Positions 52,069 through 57,822 of a stretch of DNA of 57,822 nt are shown here, piece by piece. Position 1 is the first letter of the stretch, and each line of letters begins with the position of its first letter. Below the pieces are notes generated by a model, which made no database searches, was not told the DNA's origin, and saw nothing but the letters and a program-made list of their open reading frames with translations. A program made the position numbers and the translations under genes. Origin of the DNA: Arthrobacter sp. ES3-54 (GTDB lineage: Bacteria > Actinomycetota > Actinomycetes > Actinomycetales > Micrococcaceae); contig NZ_JAQFIF010000020.1 of NCBI RefSeq assembly GCF_029504395.1, positions 1-57,822 on the forward strand, in the 5' to 3' direction.

Positions 52069-53781
52069 TCAGAGGCCGCTGCGCCTCACCCACAGCCCAT
52101 GCAACAGCGGAAGCACCGACGCGATCATCAGGACATTGCCGAGCACCATGTCATCCGCGCGGACCAGGGAGCCGGAAACCAGCAGGGCGCCGAAGATCAG
52201 CGCCGATGCAGATCGCTGCGCCGTGCGGTCAAGCCGTCCCAGCTGCCGCTCAAGGCGCGGATTTGCCACCGACAGTGAACCATCTTCGAGCCGGGTTAGC
52301 AGCCCATCCAGACGTTTCGGCAGACCCAGCGCCATTCCGGCGGCATCGAGCGCCTGCTGGGCAACGTCCTGCACAATGTTGCCGCGCTCGTCGCGCAGCA
52401 GCTGCGCCGCATAGGGTTCGACCGAGTCCCACAGATTGAACCGGGCGTCCAGCGAGCTGCACACACCCGACGTCAGTGACATCGCCCGAATAATGAGCAG
52501 GAAGTTCTCCGGCATCTGGAACGGCAACGAGCGGACCACGTCACCGAACTCCACCGCAAAATCACGGAACTCCCGGGGGTCCACCTCGCGAAGCTCGGCG
52601 AAGCCCATCCCGCCAAAGCGGGCAAAAAGGTGCGTCATCGCCCGCTCAAGCTCGACTGTGTCGGCCGAGGGCACCAACACCCCCACGTCGCTGATCGCGG
52701 TCATCAACCCCTTGCCGTCACGCGAAGCGGCAGCGATGAGCAGCTTCCGCAGACCGCTGCGTGTGCTCGCCGGAACTTCGCCCATCATGCCGAAGTCGAT
52801 GAAGGTCAGCTTCCATGGGCGCTCCGTGGATGGATCGGTAACTGGCGTGACAAAGATGTTCCCCGGGTGCGGATCGGCATGAAAAAAGCCGTTCGTAAAA
52901 ATCTGGTCGAACATGACCGAGGCAAAAACAGGGGCAACCTGGGCCGGATCGATGCCCGCCGCCAGAAGTGCCTCCGAGTCCGTGATCTTGATCGCCGTGA
53001 CGTCTTCGAGGGTGAGCACGCGGCGGGTGCTCCGTTCCCAGACGACGTCGGGCACCTCCACGCGGCCGTCGTCGGCGAAATCACCAGCGAACCGCCCCGA
53101 ATTCGCCGCCTCATTCAGGTAGTCGATCTCCTCAAGACTGGTCTGCGCAAACTCCTCGACCAGGGCGGGCATGTCGGCACGATCGGACACCAGGCGCACG
53201 TGGCTGAGCCATCCGCCAACTTTGCTCAGTGCCGCCAGGTCGACGTCGACAATGGCGTTGATGCCCGGCCGCTGTACCTTCAGCACCACGCGGTCGAGCC
53301 CGGTGTCGGCGGCGTCGCCCGGGCCAAGCCTCGCCCGGTGCGCCTGCCCGAGGGACGCTGCTGCGATCGGTGTCTCCTCGACTGAGGCAAACAACTGCTC
53401 CAGCGGCGCGCCCAGCTCAGCTTCGGCGAGGGCGCGGATCGCGGAGAACGAAACCGGAGGCACCTCGTCCTGCAGCCCCTCGAGTTCCTTGGTGATTTCG
53501 GGCGGCAGCACGTCGAGCCTGGAGGACAGGAACTGTCCGACTTTGATCATGAGGCCGCCGAGGTCCACCGCCAGCGCATGGAAGCGCTGCGCGAAACGCC
53601 GCATCCTCTTCGCCCTGGTGCGCTCGGCAATCCTCACCAGCCCGATGCGGGGGAGGAACAGCTCAAACCACCAGGTAACCGCGAGATGCCATGCGGCGAA
53701 GCGCAGGATGCGGCGGTAGCGGGCACGGTAGCCCCGGGCGCCGGGTACCGGAGCTGCCCGGTCCCGGCGAACCGACGTCAC
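52069..53781 (-). CDS. UbiB/ABC1-family atypical kinase
   Basis: A 570-residue member of the AarF/UbiB family. The family's KxGQ motif is in GLMIKVGQFLSSRLD (about residue 76), the Ala-rich loop is AAASLGQAHRA, the Lys is in VVLKVQRPGI, and FFHADPHPGNIF (about 296) and FIDFGMMGEV (about 326) complete the active site. Two C-terminal helices anchor it in the membrane. Homologues support quinone synthesis or lipid homeostasis. The GTG start lies five bases after the PadR stop, so the two form an operon. Confidence 0.92.
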   Translation of the reverse strand: MTSVRRDRAAPVPGARGYRARYRRILRFAAWHLAVTWWFELFLPRIGLVRIAERTRAKRMRRFAQRFHALAVDLGGLMIKVGQFLSSRLDVLPPEITKELEGLQDEVPPVSFSAIRALAEAELGAPLEQLFASVEETPIAAASLGQAHRARLGPGDAADTGLDRVVLKVQRPGINAIVDVDLAALSKVGGWLSHVRLVSDRADMPALVEEFAQTSLEEIDYLNEAANSGRFAGDFADDGRVEVPDVVWERSTRRVLTLEDVTAIKITDSEALLAAGIDPAQVAPVFASVMFDQIFTNGFFHADPHPGNIFVTPVTDPSTERPWKLTFIDFGMMGEVPASTRSGLRKLLIAAASRDGKGLMTAISDVGVLVPSADTVELERAMTHLFARFGGMGFAELREVDPREFRDFAVEFGDVVRSLPFQMPENFLLIIRAMSLTSGVCSSLDARFNLWDSVEPYAAQLLRDERGNIVQDVAQQALDAAGMALGLPKRLDGLLTRLEDGSLSVANPRLERQLGRLDRTAQRSASALIFGALLVSGSLVRADDMVLGNVLMIASVLPLLHGLWVRRSGL

Positions 53782-53786
53782 CCCCG

Positions 53787-54329
53787 TCAGCCCTGGGCGA
53801 GGATCGCGTACAGCCGGCGGCGCGCGTCATCGAGAACCGCCACGGCTTCCTGCACCTGCTTCGGTGTCCCGGTGCGTCCCACCTGGGAGGCGGCCTGCGC
53901 GAGCTCGACGCCCGCCTTGGGCAGCGCCGCGAACCCCGAGCCCGACGCCGGACCAGTCGATTCCCAGGGCGCTGACGTACCCGCGCCCGTCATCTCCTCG
54001 CGGCCCGCGTCCGTCAGGGAATAAATCTTGCGGCCGTTGGATTCCTCAGCACGGATAAGGCCCTCGTCGGCCAGCAGCTGGAGGGTTGGATAGACGGAGC
54101 CAGCGCTGGGCTTCCAGGTGCCGCCGCTGCGCTCCTCGATTTCACGAATAATCTGGTAACCGTGCATCGGCCGCTCGGCGAGCAGTGCCAGCACAGCCGA
54201 GCGCACCTCGCCCCGCCCCGCCCGGGAACCCGAGCGCTTCTCGAATCTCGAACGCAACTCCTCTACGGCCTGCCACATACTGTCGACATTGTTGCCGCGA
54301 AATCCGCCTGCCGGGTAAGAACTGCGCAT
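53787..54329 (-). CDS. PadR-family regulator
   Basis: A 180-residue regulator. The winged helix occupies about residues 40-115, with AVLALLAERPMHGYQIIREI and GSVYPTLQLLADEGLI, the PadR hallmark. A C-terminal helix mediates dimerisation. ATG 54329 was chosen because AGAGGAGAG precedes it. It is upstream of and operonic with the UbiB-type kinase and has three phased repeats in its promoter, indicating autoregulation. Confidence 0.92.
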   Translation of the reverse strand: MRSSYPAGGFRGNNVDSMWQAVEELRSRFEKRSGSRAGRGEVRSAVLALLAERPMHGYQIIREIEERSGGTWKPSAGSVYPTLQLLADEGLIRAEESNGRKIYSLTDAGREEMTGAGTSAPWESTGPASGSGFAALPKAGVELAQAASQVGRTGTPKQVQEAVAVLDDARRRLYAILAQG

Positions 54330-54350
54330 CGTGCTCTCCTCTGGACAACC

Positions 54351-54380
54351 GCGAACGATATACAACGATAGTCAACGATA
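54351..54380 (-). promoter_or_regulatory. three 10-bp phased repeats in the padR promoter
   Basis: AACGATA occurs three times at exact 10-bp intervals (54351-54380). On the gene strand this reads TATCGTT repeated, including TATATC-like -10 sequence. Same-face repeats are a likely PadR operator. Confidence 0.65.
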
Positions 54381-54562
54381 CACGCGCAAATTTGCGAAAC
54401 CAAGAGCGACGGTGGCCCGCTTAAGGGCCTGAAACCGGCCCCTCGCACCTAGCCATCGTTAGCTTTGGGGGCGGGTGTGGTCGCGAAAAAACGCGCGGTA
54501 ACCTCTTGAGTCCAGGGGTCTGCACCCTTCGGTCCGAGGTATCACCGATGGCTGTTCTGCCT
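54381..54562 (-). other. spacer between padR and the small-gene array
   Basis: No gene is supported here. The sequence becomes less GC-rich beyond 54480, marking the edge of the region holding the toxin/immunity remnants. Confidence 0.4.
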
Positions 54563-54829
54563 TCAGTCACGAAGCGGCCGCCCATACGGATAGTCCACCC
54601 ACTCGCCCGGGACGCCATCGCCGGCCACTTCCTGCGCGCCGCGCATGACCGTCCAATAATCAGCTGGGTAACGGGCACCTTCCAGGACATTATCGGGATT
54701 TACGTTGGTTTGGACTTCGCCATCCTGGAATCGGACGTCGTAGGTGAAATATGTCCTACCAAATATTAGGGAACGACGCTTCCTGGTGACCCTAGTTGCC
54801 CGAACGTGTACCGGTAGAGTTGTTTCCAT
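54563..54829 (-). CDS. hypothetical 88-residue protein
   Basis: A small soluble protein starting METTLPVHVRATRVTRKRR, with a beta-rich centre FGRTYFTYDVRFQDGEVQ and an aromatic C-terminus (YPADYWTVMRG). The ATG follows AAGAGGAAG with good spacing, which strongly supports translation. It is last in a row of minus-strand small genes downstream of a broken toxin module and is a candidate immunity gene by position only. Family not recognised. Confidence 0.6.
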   Translation of the reverse strand: METTLPVHVRATRVTRKRRSLIFGRTYFTYDVRFQDGEVQTNVNPDNVLEGARYPADYWTVMRGAQEVAGDGVPGEWVDYPYGRPLRD

Positions 54830-55168
54830 ATGCTTCCTCTTTTAGATGCATCATGACAGCTGCCACGGGAGTCCGCGCGGCGGTGAAGGCTCGCGCGGAT
54901 TCCATGCCACATTTTCCAAGTCAGGTAATCACGCCCATTCGCTATGGTGTCGTCGGGCGTGTTGCCTCAGCCTCGCTTCCAGTTACCCATTCCGGACCGA
55001 ACTACGATGCCTTTGGGTTGCTGAAGCAATCAGCCAATGCCGTTTCAATCGAATCCAGATCATGAACCAACCGCGAAGGCATGAAACCCGTCGCATTACC
55101 CATCGGAAACTCCACTGCATCCGCAACACCCGAAGACCGCACCAACCCAGACCCCGGCCATCAACAAG
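54830..55168 (-). other. 339-bp stretch with a possible gene remnant
   Basis: No intact gene is supported. On the minus strand 55004-55160 is open for 52 codons and reads protein-like (for example VADAVEFPMGNATGF, then VHDLDSIETALADCF) but lacks a start, so it may be the tail of a decayed small gene. Confidence 0.3.
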
Positions 55169-55561
55169 CTACTCCGCCTTTTCTGCGGTTTCCCGGGTCC
55201 GCTTAGCGGGCTTACGGCGCTTACTCGCATGCTGCCAGGCTAGTCCTGCCTGAGTGCCCGAAATAAACCCACCGAACCACGCGGTTCCGGCTGGGCCCAA
55301 GACCAAACAGAGAACGAGGGATAGGACCAAAACCAACATGGCGAGCCATCGCCAGGCCGGCGAGAAACGCAGAAACCACACACCCACGGTCAGGCCTGCG
55401 AGTAGTGCAATGACCTCCTGTGAGACGTGGTCCTGAGGTCCTACCAGGATCACCGCGACCGTGGCACTCAATAACACGCCACTAAGGATCAGAGCATTCC
55501 TCGCCGGATGTTTAGCTTTTCTTCCCACAACAACCATCGTATTCAGCGTTGAGATCATCAT
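55169..55561 (-). CDS. small membrane protein, possible immunity protein
   Basis: A 130-residue protein with three to four hydrophobic segments (ALILSGVLLSATVAVILVG, EVIALLAGLTVGVWFL, WLAMLVLVLSLVLCLVLG) and a basic C-terminus. ATG 55561 follows AGGGAAGG by eight bases. The start overlaps the upstream small gene by about 50 bases. Membrane immunity proteins are common behind pore- or membrane-acting toxins, but the role here is inferred from position. Confidence 0.6.
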   Translation of the reverse strand: MMISTLNTMVVVGRKAKHPARNALILSGVLLSATVAVILVGPQDHVSQEVIALLAGLTVGVWFLRFSPAWRWLAMLVLVLSLVLCLVLGPAGTAWFGGFISGTQAGLAWQHASKRRKPAKRTRETAEKAE

Positions 55562-55790
55562 CGACTGAACCTTCCCTATAAGCGTATCGGTCGCTGAGGC
55601 TGCCGCTGCCCTTCCCAAAGCTTCTAGAGACCCACTCTCGCGCCTCATTCACAGCCCGAGTTGATGAGTCAGTTCGAAGTTTTACCTCGAGATTCTCATA
55701 ATTCTGAGCTAATTGGGGGAGTTCCATAATTCTCAACAGACTCGTAAACCTGAACATATCGGGTGTCAGAGTATCTATATCAGTGCCCAT
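55512..55790 (-). CDS. hypothetical 92-residue protein, immunity-like
   Basis: An acidic protein starting MGTDIDTLTPDMF, with FTSLLRIMELPQLAQNYENL (helical) and a C-terminal GKGSGSLSDRYAYREGSVDD. That ending recalls small immunity-like families in which a GxGSLxD motif follows a helical half. The start is uncertain (55790, or 55874 with an extra low-complexity 28 residues) and no ribosome site is clear. It overlaps the membrane-protein gene. Confidence 0.5.
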   Translation of the reverse strand: MGTDIDTLTPDMFRFTSLLRIMELPQLAQNYENLEVKLRTDSSTRAVNEAREWVSRSFGKGSGSLSDRYAYREGSVDDDLNAEYDGCCGKKS

Positions 55791-55924
55791 GTCCAGTCCG
55801 GTCTCTATTTTTTGACAATTTCTCCCGCGGTCTTTGCCTCCGCAAGATAGAGCTGGGGTTCCGCCTGAAGACATCTGCGGCGGTCACCCGTTTGTACGCA
55901 GCATTAAAAGGCGCTTCCGCGTCC

Positions 55925-56212
55925 TTAGATATCGTTCAGATCAGCGACGACAGCACCGGAAGGATATCCGGCCCACTCAGATTGACCGTTCCGGAAGAGT
56001 TCCGCAACTCGATGCATGCACATGTAGGCATCCTGATTCGTTGTTGTTCGTGGGGCGAGGAGTGCCGCTAGCAATTCGTGCCTATCCAGCCTTCGCTCTT
56101 CTCCGAGGGCATCGATCAGCACGTACGTCCAACGGTGCGTCAGTCCAAATAGGCCCGACCGCTTGTGCTGATCTACCCTGAAGAACTTCTCCTGATATGC
56201 CATGTGATTCAC
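55925..56212 (-). CDS. hypothetical 95-residue protein, candidate immunity gene of the toxin remnant
   Basis: A small protein (MNHMAYQEKFFRV, then HRWTYVLIDALGEERRLDRH) with a mixed alpha/beta pattern and many aromatic residues. Its GTG at 56212, or ATG at 56203, sits at the point where the toxin-like frame should end, the usual toxin-immunity arrangement. Family not recognised. Confidence 0.5.
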   Translation of the reverse strand: MNHMAYQEKFFRVDQHKRSGLFGLTHRWTYVLIDALGEERRLDRHELLAALLAPRTTTNQDAYMCMHRVAELFRNGQSEWAGYPSGAVVADLNDI

Positions 56213-56582
56213 CCAAATTCCAAGAAGGTTGCGGATCTTGACTGTAACGCTGATAACCCGCTACCTGCTCCAACTCCATGTTGTAGTACGGGCTTGGACG
56301 CAAGACGTGCACTCCGGGAGGCGGGGCCCCTGCCGGCGCGCCGATATCCACCAAAGACTTTCCCTGCATCATTTGATAATTGATCCACTTCTTGTTTGCC
56401 CATAGGTGAATGCTTTCATACGAATTCGGGAAGTGATCTTCGGTAAAGTCGTAGAATTTATTCGGCAAAGCCGTGTAATATCCCATTCCGTGTGCGTCCG
56501 CGTAGGGCTGGACGCGTTGCGGCATACTCCTACCCATCGCCATCGTTGCCGCGTCAGGACGGACAGTGACCGCCGCCATCAC
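56082..56582 (-). pseudogene. remnant of a polymorphic-toxin C-terminal domain
   Basis: The frame reads QPYADAHGMGYYTALPNKFYD, then WANKKWINYQMMQGKSLVDIG and SPYYNMELEQVAGYQRY, which has the look of the C-terminal toxin module of Rhs/WXG-type polymorphic toxins. There is no delivery domain upstream: a stop lies at 56601-56603. After about residue 123 the frame runs on through the next gene as sequence that does not look natural, whereas a TGA one frame away overlaps the next start codon; a one-base indel near the end is likely. I cannot name the toxin fold. Confidence 0.5.
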
Positions 56583-56718
56583 CTTCTGGCTGATCTTGGG
56601 TTAGGCGGCTGCGGTTGATGATGAATCTGGCTGCTGCCAGCGTCGGAGTTGCCTCCGCGCGGCCATGACTTGGGCCTGGGGGCGGCCGGGAGGGGGCCGC
56701 GCGGGCCGTGACAGCCTG
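56583..56718 (-). other. spacer between HNH gene and toxin remnant
   Basis: GC-rich again. No gene is seen; the junction with the AT-richer toxin region falls near 56580. Confidence 0.4.
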
Positions 56719-57822
56719 TCATGCGGCTGTCATGAGGTCGTCTGGTCGGAAGTAGTGGTTGCGTCTGGGGCGTTGGCGGGGGTCGAGGTGGGGTGGCGGG
56801 ATGAACCAGGGGATCCCGGATTTGAGCTGGATGGTCCAGCGTTCCTTGTGGATCACGTGGTGGTGATGGGAGCAGAGCAGGGTTCCGTTCTCGGTTCCGG
56901 TGGTGCCGCCGCGGGACCAGTAATCGATGTGGTGGGCTTCGCACCAGGGCGCGGGGATGGTGCAGCCGGGAAAGGCGCAGCCCCGGTCCCGGGCGGTGAG
57001 GGCCTTGCGGATATGCGGCGGAAAAACCCGGGAGGCCCGGCCGATGTCCAGGACCCGGCCCTGGCCGCCGAGCAGGACGGGGATGATGTCGGCATCGCAG
57101 GCGATCTTCCGTACAGTCGAGGCCGTCACCGGCCCGGCGAACAACAGCAAGCCCGTCTGCTCGAGTGTGCCGGTGTGCTGCAGAGCCCTGGGTGCCGGCT
57201 CCGGGGCCTCTACCGTGTCGGCCGTGCCGGTGGGGGTGGTGCCGAGCCGGGTGAGCAGATCCCGGTAGTCGATGGTGACCATGACCTGGGGACGGAGCCC
57301 GCCCGAGGCGGGCAGCTGGCCGGTGGCGAGGGCGAGTTTGCACGCGCCGACCAGGCCGTCGAGCAGCTTCTGCGGGCGGGAGCGGAGATCCAGGGCCCGC
57401 AGTGCAGGGTCTTCAGCCAGGGCGGCAGCCTCATCGCCGGGGCCGGGCTGGTCCTCCAGTGCGGGGAATGTGGCCGACGCACCCGCCCGCGCCGGGCCGC
57501 CGCCGGCAGCACCAGACTCGCAGGCCACGACACGGGCGGCAGCACTGACCGAACCCTCAGCGTCGGCCGCGGCACTGACAGAACTTTCTCGGGCGGCTGT
57601 GTCTGCGGTCCAACCAACACCGAACGCTGTATCCGCGGCCCAATCACCGCAGGCGGCCGAGGCTCCGGCGGCAGAACCCTCACCGGAGACGGTGCCTGCG
57701 GCCCAACCAACACCGGACGCTGTGTCTGCGGCCCAATCACCGCAGGCGGCCGAGGCTCCGGCGGCAGAACCCTCACCGGAGACGGTGCCTGCGGCCCAAC
57801 CAACACCGGACGCTGTGTCTGC
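56719..57822 (-). CDS. DUF222/HNH endonuclease-domain protein (5' part beyond window)
   Basis: 368 codons are visible, open to the window edge. The C-terminal HNH domain has RDRGCAFPGC, WCEAHHIDYWSRGGTT and LLCSHHHHVIHK (Cys/His metal and catalytic site). The preceding part, with LDGLVGACKLALATGQ and VMVTIDYRDLL, is the end of DUF222. This is the actinobacterial 13E12-type family, often multicopy and near mobile DNA; nuclease activity is presumed. The upstream linker consists of 31-residue repeats. The GTG at 57528 is internal, not the start. Confidence 0.88.
   Translation of the reverse strand, partial: ADTASGVGWAAGTVSGEGSAAGASAACGDWAADTASGVGWAAGTVSGEGSAAGASAACGDWAADTAFGVGWTADTAARESSVSAAADAEGSVSAAARVVACESGAAGGGPARAGASATFPALEDQPGPGDEAAALAEDPALRALDLRSRPQKLLDGLVGACKLALATGQLPASGGLRPQVMVTIDYRDLLTRLGTTPTGTADTVEAPEPAPRALQHTGTLEQTGLLLFAGPVTASTVRKIACDADIIPVLLGGQGRVLDIGRASRVFPPHIRKALTARDRGCAFPGCTIPAPWCEAHHIDYWSRGGTTGTENGTLLCSHHHHVIHKERWTIQLKSGIPWFIPPPHLDPRQRPRRNHYFRPDDLMTAA
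57589..57822 (-). repeat. 93-bp (31-residue) repeats in the HNH gene linker
   Basis: AGGCTCCGGCGG recurs at 57660 and 57753, a 93-bp period, and the units are nearly identical. A diverged partial unit lies at 57589-57658. Each encodes a Gly/Ala/Ser-rich unit containing DTASGVGWAAGTVSGEGSAA. Confidence 0.9.

Noticed and set aside
54846..55253. Plus-strand 135-residue frame in the toxin region
   Set aside because: It is Arg/His/Cys-rich without domain pattern and overlaps the 3' end of a better supported minus-strand gene.
57210..57806. Alternative minus-strand frame of 198 codons rich in Pro/Val repeats
   Set aside because: It is the second frame of the same 93-bp repeats; the other frame continues into the HNH domain and is the true one.

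Overview
The window is high-GC actinobacterial DNA. Gene content and protein style (DUF559 and DUF6318 proteins, a DUF222/HNH protein, TM0106-type nuclease-helicase, heterodimeric ABC exporter, GntR/FCD regulators) point to the Micrococcaceae, most likely Arthrobacter or Pseudarthrobacter. This is a judgement from the sequence; no database was searched.

Layout. 1-95: the 3' edge of an IS30-type insertion sequence. 143-2521: a sodium:solute symporter divergent from an XRE-cupin regulator, with a double palindrome at the symporter promoter. 2674-3501: an AbiEi-like/DUF559 protein. 3952-8562: nitrogen genes, namely amtB-glnK, then a ureohydrolase coupled by ATGA overlap to a thiamine-diphosphate enzyme, a pair that fits the end of an arginine transaminase route. 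8788-15718: a MarR-controlled DHA2 exporter and a two-gene heterodimeric ABC exporter. 15844-21940: a thioesterase, a small membrane protein, the McrBC restriction system, a lone Vsr endonuclease and a flavin-reductase-like protein. 22123-23723: a lipoprotein and a secreted PKD-like protein. 23829-29516: a GAF regulator divergent from a flavin monooxygenase, zinc alcohol dehydrogenase and old yellow enzyme.

29639-40736 is the most coherent accessory system. It has a GntR/FCD regulator, two anion-type MFS carriers (one preceded by a 42-residue membrane peptide), a 2-hydroxyacid dehydrogenase, a xylose-isomerase-fold enzyme, a DhaK-DhaL kinase, an RpiB-like isomerase, a 3-hydroxyacid dehydrogenase, an SDR and a triosephosphate-isomerase paralogue. 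Kinase, TIM-like isomerase and RpiB together are the known set that takes erythrulose to D-erythrose 4-phosphate. The dehydrogenases and the xylose-isomerase-fold protein suggest that a sugar acid is oxidised and decarboxylated to erythrulose. All three transcription units carry the same CCTATAGG palindrome, and the island is bracketed by two copies of an 80-bp palindromic repeat.

40865-54329: a RecB-like nuclease/helicase, Tex, an oxalate/formate-type MFS with a structured leader and a 45-residue partner, a gamma-glutamyltransferase, a membrane alpha/beta hydrolase, a UbiB-type kinase and a PadR regulator. 54563-56582 is AT-richer and holds a broken toxin C-terminus followed by several small genes that look like immunity genes. 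56719-57822 is a DUF222/HNH protein with 31-residue repeats that runs off the window. I saw no rRNA, tRNA or CRISPR array.
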